The translations under genes and the position numbers were made by a program. A stretch of DNA of 64,000 nt from PALSA-1004 sp963829085 (lineage in GTDB: Bacteria > Pseudomonadota > Gammaproteobacteria > Burkholderiales > SG8-41), in assembly GCA_963829085.1 (NCBI GenBank), contig CAWHHJ010000016.1:124001-188000 (forward strand), read 5' to 3'. Under the pieces are notes generated by a model. That model saw nothing but the letters and a program-made list of their open reading frames with translations. It was not told the origin of the DNA and ran no database searches. Positions 36,281-45,283 of the stretch are shown in pieces. The stretch's first letter is position 1. Every line of letters starts with the position of its first letter.

Positions 36281-37906
36281 TCAAGACGACTGATGCTGAG
36301 CGATCTCGGCGCGAACGCCTTGCATGGTCCGTAAGACGGGTTTATAGGCCTTTAGAGGAGCGGGGAGTCGCGCGAGAGCTTCGCGTGCGGCGTCCCTGTC
36401 TTGGAAAGATCCGTATAAAACCGTTAAAGACGGTTTTTCTTTGGCTAACGTACGGTATACAAAAATTTCATTGATTTCAACGTATTTGCTTATGACATTG
36501 AGGTGATTGTTTAGCTGTTCGGGCTTGTCCGTCCCGAGCAACTGGATGCTGTAAGCGTTTGGATTCCCCCTTTTAAGCCAATTCTCCGTCGCTGCGAGTC
36601 TCAAAGCGACCGGGTCGGCATCGCCCCGAGCAGCTTGTTGGTTTGCGCCCACTATCGGTGTAGCCAAGATTTCGCCGGGAGCAGCCGAAGCTTGGGGCGT
36701 CGGACCGTTGCCGTTTGCCGATACCTGCGGCGAAGGGACCGCATGGGCAATTGCGGCCGCCCTTGGACTAACGGCCGTCACGACAAGCGGCGGATCGGCT
36801 TTGGGCAAACTCGCGGATGGCGTGTCGAGTGTCTCTTTTACCGCAACTCTTTTCTCGGGCTGCGCGGGGACCGAGCCGTTCGATGCTGTAGCTCCGTGCG
36901 AAACAGGTGCAGTACTTTTACCAATCGGCTGTGACTGCGCCGCAGCGTCAGGCGCAACAGCGGTCGCTGTGTCGTGTGTCGCCGCGCGTCTTTGATACGC
37001 TTCGAACAGCGAGTAAAGCGCTATGCCAAGCCCGGCGCCCACTACGAACAGCATCATGGCGAGTCCAACCTTAATCCGTGGTTGCAGCGGCTCATAGCTG
37101 CTGAATTCGCTGTCACGAACGGCCGCCTTAACGTGTTTCGATTTTATCGAATGCGTGTTTTCGGAGAACGCGACAAGCAGCGCTTTATCCGCAATAAGAT
37201 TGATGCGACGGGTCAGCCCCGCCGATGATCTGGCGATCGCATTCACGACTTGTCGCGAGAAGACGTCCGGGCCGCGATAGCCCGCGGCGCGGAGCCGGAA
37301 GTTTAGATACTCGCCGATCTCAGTCGTCTTGAGTGGACTGAGTCGAAAACTGTGTGTGATGCGCTCGCGCAACTGACGGATCTGCGGCTGTCGCAAATTG
37401 TCGTCGAGCTCCGGCTGACCAAACAGTACAATCTGAAGCAGCTTGCTGTCCGCTGTCTCTAAGTTCGACAGCAAGCGGATTTCCTCGAGCGTTGCGATCG
37501 GCATGCTCTGCGATTCTTCGACGAACATGACCACCTGCTTGCCAGCGGCGTGGCGCGCCAGCAAGTGGTTCGTCAGCAATTGCATCAGCTCGAGATGGGT
37601 CGCATCGCGCAGTGGCTTCAAGTGCAGCTCGAGCGCTATCGCATGCAGGATTTCTTCGGGCGATACGCTCGGGTTCGCGATGTAGACGCTCTCTACATTC
37701 GGCGGCAGCTTCGCCTGCAGCATGCTGCACAGCATCGTCTTGCCGCTGCCGACTTCGCCGGTGACTTTGACGATGCCTTCGCCCTGGACAATCGCGTAAA
37801 TGAGCGCGTCGAGTATCGGCCCGCGATTACCGCCGCCGTAGAAGAAGTCCGTGTTGGGGGTGATGCGAAACGGCGGTTGCGACAGGCCGAAATGAGCGTA
37901 GTACAT
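36281..37906 (-). CDS. mshM: MshM/ExeA-like AAA ATPase with C-terminal SPOR domain
   Basis: A 541-residue protein. The cytoplasmic AAA domain opens with 'YYAHFGLSQPPFRITPNTDF', Walker A GEVGSGKT (50-57) and Walker B 'QVVMFVEESQSM'. A TM helix lies near residue 290 (VGLAMMLFVVGAGLGIALYS). A Pro/Ala-rich linker leads to a SPOR-like domain (about 455-535: 'YSIQLLGTDKPEQLNNHLN', 'TVLYGSFQDRDAAREALARL') that should bind denuded peptidoglycan. ExeA/GspA proteins use such coupling to place the secretin. First gene of the pilus operon, followed by mshL. Confidence 0.88.
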   Translation of the reverse strand: MYYAHFGLSQPPFRITPNTDFFYGGGNRGPILDALIYAIVQGEGIVKVTGEVGSGKTMLCSMLQAKLPPNVESVYIANPSVSPEEILHAIALELHLKPLRDATHLELMQLLTNHLLARHAAGKQVVMFVEESQSMPIATLEEIRLLSNLETADSKLLQIVLFGQPELDDNLRQPQIRQLRERITHSFRLSPLKTTEIGEYLNFRLRAAGYRGPDVFSRQVVNAIARSSAGLTRRINLIADKALLVAFSENTHSIKSKHVKAAVRDSEFSSYEPLQPRIKVGLAMMLFVVGAGLGIALYSLFEAYQRRAATHDTATAVAPDAAAQSQPIGKSTAPVSHGATASNGSVPAQPEKRVAVKETLDTPSASLPKADPPLVVTAVSPRAAAIAHAVPSPQVSANGNGPTPQASAAPGEILATPIVGANQQAARGDADPVALRLAATENWLKRGNPNAYSIQLLGTDKPEQLNNHLNVISKYVEINEIFVYRTLAKEKPSLTVLYGSFQDRDAAREALARLPAPLKAYKPVLRTMQGVRAEIAQHQSS

Positions 37907-37982
37907 ACGGCTATCGCTTCATCCGACGCTGCGGACGCAGATCAGCAAACGTGCGGGATCCGAGTATGAGACTGTTTCCCGG

Positions 37983-39458
37983 TTATTGTGCGCGCTGAGT
38001 TTCTTCGGCAGTGCCATAGTTTTGCATACGGCTATACAGGGTCGTGCGGTGTATGCCCAGGAGCTTGGCAGCTTGCGACAGGTTGCCCTGGGTTATTTTG
38101 AGCGCGGCTTCGACGTAGCCTTTTTCCCATTCTTGCAATGTCAGGTCGAGGTTGAAGTTCTTTTGCATTTGCAGGTGCCGCTTGGCAGCGTCAAGCACCG
38201 ATTTGAAGTCCTGACCCAGCGGCAAACCCGGCAATTCCAGCTCCATGCTTTCCATGTCGAGCTCGGATTGCAATTGTTCAGCATTAACCGGGGCGCCGGC
38301 ATGCTTCGTAGTAAGGCGAATCACGATATTGCGGAGCTCCCGAACGTTTCCCGGAAAGCTGTAATCCAGCCACAAGGCTTTTGACGCGGCGTCGAGTTCG
38401 AACGGCTTGGTTGCGGCCTGTTTTGCGTAGAAGTCACGGAAGTGATCGAGCAGTAAGCGCTTGTCGTCCCCAAGATCGCGCAGCGGCGGCATGTCGATCG
38501 TAAATACCGACAGACGGTGATAGAGGTCGGCGCGGAACCGGCCATTGCGGATTTCCTGGCGCATATCGCGGTTTGTCGCGGCGACGACGCGCGCGTTGCT
38601 AACCCGACTCTGCGTTTCGCCGACGCGTTGAAACTCACCGTTCTCCAGCACGCGCAACAGCTTGGCTTGCAGCTCGAGCGGCAATTCGCCGATTTCATCG
38701 AGAAAGAGCGTGCTGTCTTTGGCGTCTTCGAAATACCCGGAACGCGATGTCGTGGCCCCGGTGAAGGCGCCTTTGCTGTACCCGAAAAGCGTAGGCTCGA
38801 CGAGGTTAGGCGAAATTGCGGCGCAATTCAGCGCGAGGAAGGGATTTGCCGCGCGCTGGCTCTGACGGTGCAGCGCGGATGCAATCAGCTCTTTGCCGCT
38901 GCCCGATTCTCCCTCGATGAGGACGGGAAACGGTGCGTTGGCGTACTGCGAAATTTGCTGACGTAATTTGTCGATCGGCAAGCTCGTGCCGATGAGGCCA
39001 CCGCCTCCTGCATGCGCCGTGATCTCGGCGTCGCGGATGTGCAGCGCCTTGAACAGCAGTTCCTTTATCTTTTCCGGCTCGCAAGGCTTGGCAATGAATT
39101 CAATCGCGCCGAGGGTTCGGGCGTGCCGCGCGTTCGTCTCCTCGTTCTGGCCGGACAGCACCAGTATCTTGATGGTGGGTGAATAGGCGATCAGCTCGTT
39201 GATGAGCTTGAAGCCTTCGTCGGGACGGTGAGGCGTCGGCGGTAGTCCGAGATCGATCAGTGCCAATTGCGGTGGGTCATCGACCTGACGCAATAGACTT
39301 TTCACCTGCGCGCGGGATTCAGCGACGAAAACGTTGAAATCACGGCTGAGCACGAAGTTCAACGTGTCGCTGACCAATGGATCGTCATCGACAATCAGTA
39401 GATCCGGCTTGCCGGCTGGTTTTTCCAAGTCGTCTCCCTTAGATCGCGTCTTGCGCAT
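37983..39458 (-). CDS. Sigma-54-dependent response regulator (NtrC family, PrsR-like)
   Basis: A 491-residue activator. The receiver domain (about 18-135) has acidic 'VDDD' and phosphoacceptor Asp69 in 'ALIDLGLP'. The AAA+ domain (about 155-385) has Walker A 'GESGSGKE' and the sigma-54-contacting 'GAFTGA'. The C-terminus carries a Fis-type HTH ('GNLSQAAKLLGIHRTTLYSR'). It should activate -24/-12 promoters with the RpoN encoded at 12461-13903. It lies 77 bp upstream of mshM in the same direction, so the pilus is a likely target. The cognate kinase is probably the one at 22219-23955. Confidence 0.92.
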   Translation of the reverse strand: MRKTRSKGDDLEKPAGKPDLLIVDDDPLVSDTLNFVLSRDFNVFVAESRAQVKSLLRQVDDPPQLALIDLGLPPTPHRPDEGFKLINELIAYSPTIKILVLSGQNEETNARHARTLGAIEFIAKPCEPEKIKELLFKALHIRDAEITAHAGGGGLIGTSLPIDKLRQQISQYANAPFPVLIEGESGSGKELIASALHRQSQRAANPFLALNCAAISPNLVEPTLFGYSKGAFTGATTSRSGYFEDAKDSTLFLDEIGELPLELQAKLLRVLENGEFQRVGETQSRVSNARVVAATNRDMRQEIRNGRFRADLYHRLSVFTIDMPPLRDLGDDKRLLLDHFRDFYAKQAATKPFELDAASKALWLDYSFPGNVRELRNIVIRLTTKHAGAPVNAEQLQSELDMESMELELPGLPLGQDFKSVLDAAKRHLQMQKNFNLDLTLQEWEKGYVEAALKITQGNLSQAAKLLGIHRTTLYSRMQNYGTAEETQRAQ

Positions 39459-39569
39459 GCAGCGCGAATGCGATGCATGCTACAGCGATCTCTTAACCTG
39501 ACAGCACGATTCTGCCAGATAGTTTTGCGGCCTGATAGTGCATTACTCCGCGCACGTCCGATTCAGCAG

Positions 39570-40286
39570 TCACTCGATGCAACGCAGAAACGCTTGCTCC
39601 AAATCAACCGCGGCATGACGTTCACAAAGCGCTGCCGGCGTACCTGCGAAACGTAAAGTGCCCGCGTGAATGACGGCCATGCGGTCGCAGATTTCGTCAA
39701 CGTCCGCAAGCGCGTGCGAGGTGAAGAACATTGTGCGTCCCTCTGCTTTGAGCACGCGCAACTGCGCTTTGAACAGCGCCCGCGCCTTGGGATCGAGTCC
39801 ACTTGCAGGTTCGTCGAAAATATAAAGGTCTTTGTCGGCCAGCAGCGAAGCTACTAACCCGAGCTTTTGCGTCATTCCTTTCGAGTATGAGCGAACGCGC
39901 AGCTTTAGCGCCGCGGGTTCGAGCTCGAATCGAGCCAGCATTTCGAGCGTTTTTTCGTTGCTATATGGCACTGCCTGCATGTCGAGCACGTAGCGGATGA
40001 ATTCTTTGCCGGTGAGGTAATAGGGCGGCACAAAGCGCTCGGGGAGGAATGCCAGGCGGCTGCGTGCGACGGTTGAAGTGTGCGGCGTGCCGAAGATCGT
40101 AATGCTACCGGCGTCGATCTCGCAAAAATCGAGCAGTGATTTGAGCAACGTCGTCTTGCCGGCGCCGTTGACGCCCACCAGCCCGAGGAATTCGCCGGTG
40201 CCAACCTCAAAAGACAAATCCCGCAAAACGGGTGTGCGGCCATAGCTTTTCGCAACGCCTGAAAAGCGCAAAGCAGGTTCTGGCAT
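39570..40286 (-). CDS. ABC transporter ATP-binding protein, partner not adjacent
   Basis: A 238-residue ABC ATPase. Walker A is 'GVNGAGKTTLL', followed by a Q-loop region 'LAFLPERFVPPYYLTGKEF'. The signature is 'YSKGMTQKLGL' in place of the usual LSGGQ, as often seen in NosF/CcmA-like ABC-2 ATPases. Walker B is 'LYIFDEPASGLDP'. No permease is next to it. The unpaired ABC-2 permease at 21399-22166 is the likely partner. It lies 111 bp upstream of the response regulator on the same strand and is divergent from mlaF across a ~200 bp spacer that must hold both promoters. Confidence 0.88.
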   Translation of the reverse strand: MPEPALRFSGVAKSYGRTPVLRDLSFEVGTGEFLGLVGVNGAGKTTLLKSLLDFCEIDAGSITIFGTPHTSTVARSRLAFLPERFVPPYYLTGKEFIRYVLDMQAVPYSNEKTLEMLARFELEPAALKLRVRSYSKGMTQKLGLVASLLADKDLYIFDEPASGLDPKARALFKAQLRVLKAEGRTMFFTSHALADVDEICDRMAVIHAGTLRFAGTPAALCERHAAVDLEQAFLRCIE

Positions 40287-40489
40287 ATCTCCCGGGTGCT
40301 CGATTGCAGAAGGTCATCTTATAACATCCTCTCGACTGCAATTCGCCGCTCGCGAGCGGAAACCGCTGATAACCGCACCCATTCGAACGTGCGGCCGGCT
40401 TCGTGCACTCGGCGCTGCCTTGATTGTAGAGATGCGCCTAAGTGGCTAGAATTCAACGTTTTGCGTTTTGCGATGGCGTCGCTGAAATC

Positions 40490-41293
40490 GTGGTAGCTGA
40501 CAATCTGGTGGAGATCAGCGGCGTAGGTTATTCATACGACCGGCGGCGCACGATCCTGTCCGGGATCGATATGGTGATCCCGCGCGGCAAAGTGGTGGCC
40601 ATCATGGGTATCAGCGGCTCCGGCAAGACGACGCTATTGCGACTCATTGGCGGGGCGCTGCGGCCTACGCAGGGCAGTGTAAAGGTAGATGGTCAGGAAA
40701 CGGATAAGCTCGATCGCGACGGCGTGTTCCGCATGCGGCGGCGAATGGGCATGCTGTTTCAGTTCGGCGCCTTGTTCACCGATCTTTCCGTCTTTGACAA
40801 CGTCGCCTTTCAGATGCGAGAGCATACCGACCTGCCGGAGTCGATGATCAACGATCTGGTGATGATGAAACTGCACGCGGTGGGCCTGCGCGGCGCACAT
40901 CGCTTCATGCCGTCCGAGCTCTCAGGCGGCATGGCGAGGCGCGTCGCGCTCGCACGCGCAACCGCCCTCGATCCGATGCTCATCATGTATGACGAGCCGT
41001 TCACCGGACTCGACCCTATTTCCCTTGGCGTCATCCGCAATCTCGTGCGCAAGTTAAACGACGCACTCGGCTCGACATCCATCGTCGTCACGCACGACGT
41101 GCAGGAAGCGCTCGATATCGTCGACTACGTGTACCATCTGTCGGAAGGCGTCATGGTTGCGCACGGGACGCCCGAACAGATACGCGCCTCTCAGGATCCG
41201 CTGGTGCATCAGTTCGTGTGGGGCGAGGCGGAAGGCCCGGTCGCATACCAGTATCCAAGCAAAAAATTCAGCGAGGAACTCGAGCTTGTTTAG
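40490..41293 (+). CDS. mlaF: Phospholipid ABC transporter ATP-binding protein MlaF
   Basis: ATPase of the Mla system that moves phospholipids between the inner and outer membranes. Walker A is 'GISGSGKTTLLRLIGG', the signature 'LSGGMARRVALARA' and Walker B 'LIMYDEPFTGLDP'. I chose GTG 40490, giving 'VVADNLVEISGVGYSYDRRR'; the frame extends to a GTG at 40442, so the start is uncertain. It opens the mlaFEDCB operon, overlapping mlaE by 8 bp. Confidence 0.92.
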   Translation: MVADNLVEISGVGYSYDRRRTILSGIDMVIPRGKVVAIMGISGSGKTTLLRLIGGALRPTQGSVKVDGQETDKLDRDGVFRMRRRMGMLFQFGALFTDLSVFDNVAFQMREHTDLPESMINDLVMMKLHAVGLRGAHRFMPSELSGGMARRVALARATALDPMLIMYDEPFTGLDPISLGVIRNLVRKLNDALGSTSIVVTHDVQEALDIVDYVYHLSEGVMVAHGTPEQIRASQDPLVHQFVWGEAEGPVAYQYPSKKFSEELELV

Positions 41294-42083
41294 CCGCAGC
41301 TCCAGCATCAACGTTCGCAACATCGGTCACCATGCGATTGATATCGTGCTGCGTCTGGGCTATGCGACGCGTTTTTTCGCGCTGACGGTGCTGCACTCGG
41401 GCACGAGTTTCATCCGGTTTCGCCTTATCGTTCGCGAGCTTTACTACACGGGCGTGCTATCGATGATCATTATTTTGATCTCGGGCCTGTTCGTCGGCAT
41501 GGTGCTCGGGTACCAGGGCTATCAGACGCTGAATACGTATGGTTCAGAGTCGGCACTTGGTGTGCTCGTTGCCTTATCGCTCGTGCGCGAGCTCGGGCCT
41601 GTCGTGTCAGCGCTGCTGTTTGCAAGCCGCGCCGGGTCCGCCATGACGGCGGAGATCGGGCTCATGAAAGCGACTGAGCAGTTGTCGGCGATGGAAATGA
41701 TGGCCGTCGACCCGATCGCTCGGGTCGTAGCGCCGAGGTTCTGGGCTGGCGTCATTTCAATGCCACTGCTCGCTGCGATGTTCAGCGCAATGGGCGTGTA
41801 CGGCGGTTATCTGATCGGTGTTGTAGTAATCGGTGTCGACGAAGGTTCCTTCTGGTCGCAGATGCAAAGCGCGGTGGATTTTCGCGAAGACATCGTGAAC
41901 GGCGTCATCAAGAGTGTCGTCTTCGGTATTGCCGTGACATGGATTGCTCTGTTTGAAGGCTATGATGCGCCACCGACGGCGGAAGGTGTGTCTGGAGCAA
42001 CGACGCGTACGGTCGTGACGTCATCGCTGTCGATCCTTGGCCTGGATTTCGTACTTACTGCCTTTATGTTTCGGGGGATCTGA
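41286..42083 (+). CDS. mlaE: Phospholipid ABC transporter permease MlaE
   Basis: About 265 residues with 5-6 TM helices. It carries the MlaE signatures 'VVSALLFASRAGSAMTAEIG' and 'LMKATEQLSAMEMMAVDP'. The likely start is TTG 41286, overlapping the end of mlaF by 8 bp; an upstream in-frame start would run inside mlaF and encodes an unrelated Arg-rich stretch. The stop overlaps the mlaD ATG. Confidence 0.92.
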   Translation: MFSRSSSINVRNIGHHAIDIVLRLGYATRFFALTVLHSGTSFIRFRLIVRELYYTGVLSMIIILISGLFVGMVLGYQGYQTLNTYGSESALGVLVALSLVRELGPVVSALLFASRAGSAMTAEIGLMKATEQLSAMEMMAVDPIARVVAPRFWAGVISMPLLAAMFSAMGVYGGYLIGVVVIGVDEGSFWSQMQSAVDFREDIVNGVIKSVVFGIAVTWIALFEGYDAPPTAEGVSGATTRTVVTSSLSILGLDFVLTAFMFRGI

Positions 42084-42553
42084 TGGAACGCTCCACACTT
42101 GATTTATGGGTCGGCCTGTTCGTCATTGCGGGCTTTGCGGCGCTCACCGTGCTTGCGCTGAAAGTGGGCAACATGGGCAGCGTGAGCGGCGGCTCGACCT
42201 ATCAGCTATCGGCTCAGTTCACCAATATAGGCGGTTTGAAAGCGCGTGCCGCGGTCAAGAGTGCGGGCGTTGTGGTGGGACGAGTGTCGCAGATCGGCTT
42301 CGATAATCAGAAGTTCATGGCCACGGTAACGATGAACATCGACAGCAAGTTCAAGTTTCCGAAGGATACCTCCGCGTCGATACTGACCGCAGGTCTGCTG
42401 GGGGAGCAGTACGTGGGCCTCGAAGGCGGCGCAGAAGACGCAATGCTCGCTAACGGCGAGACCATCAAGCTCACGCAGTCTGCGGTCGTGCTCGAAAAAC
42501 TTATCAGTCAGTTCATGTACAGCAAAGCGGCCGAAGGCAATAACACCAAGTAG
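42083..42553 (+). CDS. mlaD: Phospholipid-binding MCE-domain protein MlaD
   Basis: A 156-residue protein: one N-terminal TM anchor (LWVGLFVIAGFAALTVLAL) and a single MCE domain ('YQLSAQFTNIGGLKARAAVK', 'ASILTAGLLGEQYVGLEGGA'), the usual MlaD design. It forms the hexameric periplasmic ring on MlaFE. The ATG overlaps the mlaE stop. GTAC near 42409 is intact here, in contrast to several frameshifted genes. Confidence 0.95.
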   Translation: MERSTLDLWVGLFVIAGFAALTVLALKVGNMGSVSGGSTYQLSAQFTNIGGLKARAAVKSAGVVVGRVSQIGFDNQKFMATVTMNIDSKFKFPKDTSASILTAGLLGEQYVGLEGGAEDAMLANGETIKLTQSAVVLEKLISQFMYSKAAEGNNTK

Positions 42554-42589
42554 TCGCAATCAGCGCACCAAAGCACAGGGAAAATCTCG

Positions 42590-43225
42590 ATGAAACGATC
42601 GATCAGCAGTCTCGTGGTTATAGTTTTGGCGCTCGTCACGCCGGTAGCGGTATTTGCGCAGGATGTGGCGCCTGATGTGCTCGCTAAGAAAGTGACCGAT
42701 GAAGTAATTGCGGTATTGCGCGCCGACAAGGACATTCAAGCGGGCAACACCAAGAAAGTACTCGACCTCGTCGAAGCGAAAATCCTGCCTCACTTCGACT
42801 TCTCGCGCATGACGCGGCTCGCGGTTGGCGCGCCATGGCGTCAGGCGACACCCGCCCAGCAGCAAAGCCTGACGACCGAATTCCGGCAATTACTTCTGAA
42901 TACCTACACCAGTGCGTTCACGCAATATCGTAATCAAACGATCGAATACCGGCCGCTCAAGATTCAGCCATCGGACAACGAAGTCGTGGTGCGTTCGCTC
43001 ATCAGGCAAAGCTCTGGCGCCGACCCCATCGATATTAATTACAGCATGGCGAAGACGGACGCCGGCTGGAAAGTCTATGACCTCACAATCGCCGGTGTGA
43101 GCCTTGTACAGAACTATCGCAGCAGCTTTAGCAGTGAGATTCAGAAAGGCGGTGTCGACGGCTTGATTCAGGTGCTTGCAGCCAAGAACAAGGCACTTGA
43201 GCCACAAGAGGCCGCGAGGAAATGA
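42590..43225 (+). CDS. mlaC: Periplasmic phospholipid carrier MlaC
   Basis: A 211-residue exported protein. The signal peptide (SLVVIVLALVTPVAVFAQ) is followed by the Ttg2/MlaC domain with 'VEAKILPHFDFSRMTRLAVG' and 'KVYDLTIAGVSLVQNYRSSF'. It shuttles phospholipid between MlaD and the outer-membrane lipoprotein MlaA. mlaA itself, often found in this operon in betaproteobacteria, is not present here. The stop overlaps the mlaB ATG. Confidence 0.94.
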   Translation: MKRSISSLVVIVLALVTPVAVFAQDVAPDVLAKKVTDEVIAVLRADKDIQAGNTKKVLDLVEAKILPHFDFSRMTRLAVGAPWRQATPAQQQSLTTEFRQLLLNTYTSAFTQYRNQTIEYRPLKIQPSDNEVVVRSLIRQSSGADPIDINYSMAKTDAGWKVYDLTIAGVSLVQNYRSSFSSEIQKGGVDGLIQVLAAKNKALEPQEAARK

Positions 43226-43497
43226 TCGAGCGTCAGGGCAATGAGGTCCGCGTTACCGGTGCTGTGACTATCGCCAATGCGGCAGCAGTTGCCGAAGCTG
43301 GAAAACAGGAATTAAACGCAGACATCACGTTTGATCTTGCTGGTGTGACTGAGGTCGATTCGACCGCTCTCAGTGTGCTGTTCGAATGGCAGCGCGCCGC
43401 AAAACAAAAGAACATCAAGGTATTGTTCCGTAACCTGCCGTCCAGCGTGCAAAGCCTCGCCTCGCTGTATGGCGTCGCCGATCTGGTAGCGGCGTAG
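43222..43497 (+). CDS. mlaB: STAS-domain protein MlaB
   Basis: A 91-residue STAS protein that stabilises MlaF. It has the typical 'FDLAGVTEVDSTALSVLFEW' with the conserved Asp-Ser pair. It overlaps mlaC by four bases. Confidence 0.9.
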   Translation: MIERQGNEVRVTGAVTIANAAAVAEAGKQELNADITFDLAGVTEVDSTALSVLFEWQRAAKQKNIKVLFRNLPSSVQSLASLYGVADLVAA

Positions 43498-43558
43498 CGC
43501 GTTTCGCTTGCGCGGCCACCTCCGCGCATGTGCTGCACATAATGACAAGTCTTCCCAA

Positions 43559-44497
43559 TTGACTCCCGCCATTCAGGTGCATAACGTCGTGAAACATTAC
43601 GGCGGCCTCCATGCGCTGGCCGGGGTCAGTTTGGAAATTGCACAAGGCGAATTTTTCGGCTTGCTCGGACTGAACGGCGCCGGCAAGACGACGCTCATAA
43701 GCATACTGGCGGGTCTCGCGTTCGCGACCACCGGCAGCGCGCGCGTTATGGGCTTCGACGTTGTAAAGGATTACCGTCAAGCGCGACGGGCGCTCGGTGT
43801 CGTCCCGCAGGAACTGGTGTTTGATCCTTTCTTCACCGTCCGCGAAGCGCTCACCATACAATCCGGCTATTTCGGTATACGCCATAACGGCGGTTGGATC
43901 GACGAGCTGTTGCATTACCTCGACCTTTCTGCGAAGGCGAATACGAACATGCGGCAGTTGTCCGGTGGCATGAAACGGCGCGTGCTCATCGCTCAGGCGC
44001 TGGTCCATAAACCGCCCGTGATCGTACTCGATGAGCCGACTGCAGGTGTCGATGTGGAGCTGCGGCAAGCGCTGTGGAAATTCATCAAGCGCCTGAATGG
44101 CGACGGCCATACGATCGTGCTTACGACGCATTACCTCGAAGAGGCTGAAGCGTTGTGCTCACGCATCGCGATGCTGCAGCAAGGCGCCATCGTTGCGAAT
44201 GACAGCGTGCAAAATCTGCTGCGGCGGTTCTCGCACTGTTACGTAACCCTCAAACTCATGCCGAAGGAATTGCCGGTCGCGCTGCAGCCTCTCTTGGTCA
44301 GCCAGTCGGACGCCGGATTTCGTCTGGCACTGCCGGGTTATGACCAACTCGAGCGCGTGATGGCCGTCTTGCGTACGTCCGGTGCGCAGATTCAGGAGTT
44401 GGAAGTCGTGGATCCTGATCTCGAGGAAGTATTCGTGAATATCATGTCCAAACGCGAACAGCAGCCGACTGTGCTCGAGCCTGCCAGCGTGCAATGA
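43559..44497 (+). CDS. ABC-2 exporter ATP-binding protein (YadG-like)
   Basis: About 312 residues. Walker A is 'GLNGAGKTTLISIL', the signature 'QLSGGMKRRVLIAQALVH' and Walker B 'VIVLDEPTAGVDVELRQALW', followed by a C-terminal ~80-residue extension common in ABC-2 exporter ATPases. The start is uncertain: TTG 43559 gives 'LTPAIQVHNVVKHYGG', and the frame is open back to 43508. It overlaps its permease by four bases (ATGA). The pair between mlaB and ibaG is common in betaproteobacteria; the substrate is unknown. Confidence 0.9.
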   Translation: MTPAIQVHNVVKHYGGLHALAGVSLEIAQGEFFGLLGLNGAGKTTLISILAGLAFATTGSARVMGFDVVKDYRQARRALGVVPQELVFDPFFTVREALTIQSGYFGIRHNGGWIDELLHYLDLSAKANTNMRQLSGGMKRRVLIAQALVHKPPVIVLDEPTAGVDVELRQALWKFIKRLNGDGHTIVLTTHYLEEAEALCSRIAMLQQGAIVANDSVQNLLRRFSHCYVTLKLMPKELPVALQPLLVSQSDAGFRLALPGYDQLERVMAVLRTSGAQIQELEVVDPDLEEVFVNIMSKREQQPTVLEPASVQ

Positions 44498-45282
44498 GCT
44501 CACTCGATATTCCGCAAGTATCGACGCTCGCGGGCTTTTACACGCTGTTTTACAAGGAGTGGCTGCGTTTCTGGAAAGTCAGCATTCAGACCGTACTGGC
44601 GCCGGTGCTCACGGCACTCCTGTTTCTGCTTGTGTTTGGACACACTCTGCGCAACAGCCTCGAACCCTACCCCGGCGTCGCTTACAGTATCTTTCTCGTA
44701 CCCGGTCTCGCGATGATGTCGATTTTGCAGAATGCGTTTGCAAACGCGAGCTCGAGTCTCACGCAGTCAAAGATGACCGGCAATATCGTATTCGTACTGT
44801 TGCCGCCGTTGTCATATCGCGAATTTTTTGCCGCTTATGTGCTCGCGGCAATGGCCCGCGGTCTGATCTGCGGAACCGGTGTGCTGCTCGTCACCTCCTT
44901 GTTTGGCGGCATGCGGTTCGAGCACCCGCTGTGGATTTTGACTTTCGCACTCCTCGGCAGCGCGATCATGGCGGTGCTCGGGTTGATCGCCGGCATCTAC
45001 TCTGACAAGGTCGACCAGGTGTCCGCGTTCCAGAATTTCATCATCCTGCCGCTGACCTTTTTGTCGGGTGTTTTCTATTCAGTTCACTCCCTGCCGCCCT
45101 TCTGGCTCGGCATCACCCATCTCAACCCATTCTTTTACATCGTCGATGGATTTCGCCAGGGCTTTTTCGGCGTCGGTGATGTCACACCGTGGGTTAGCGC
45201 ATCGATAGTCGCGCTGAGCCTGCTGGGCTTATCATTACTGAACCTGTGGCTGATTCGCAGCGGATACAAGTTGAGGCATTGA
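44494..45282 (+). CDS. ABC-2 exporter permease (YadH-like)
   Basis: A 262-residue ABC-2 membrane protein with about six TM helices. It has the opening 'FYTLFYKEWLRFWKVSIQTV' and the conserved 'FLSGVFYSVHSLPPFW' and 'HLNPFFYIVDGFRQGFFG'. It is the partner of the preceding ATPase. ibaG follows immediately. Confidence 0.92.
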   Translation: MSSLDIPQVSTLAGFYTLFYKEWLRFWKVSIQTVLAPVLTALLFLLVFGHTLRNSLEPYPGVAYSIFLVPGLAMMSILQNAFANASSSLTQSKMTGNIVFVLLPPLSYREFFAAYVLAAMARGLICGTGVLLVTSLFGGMRFEHPLWILTFALLGSAIMAVLGLIAGIYSDKVDQVSAFQNFIILPLTFLSGVFYSVHSLPPFWLGITHLNPFFYIVDGFRQGFFGVGDVTPWVSASIVALSLLGLSLLNLWLIRSGYKLRH

Positions 45283-45283
45283 T

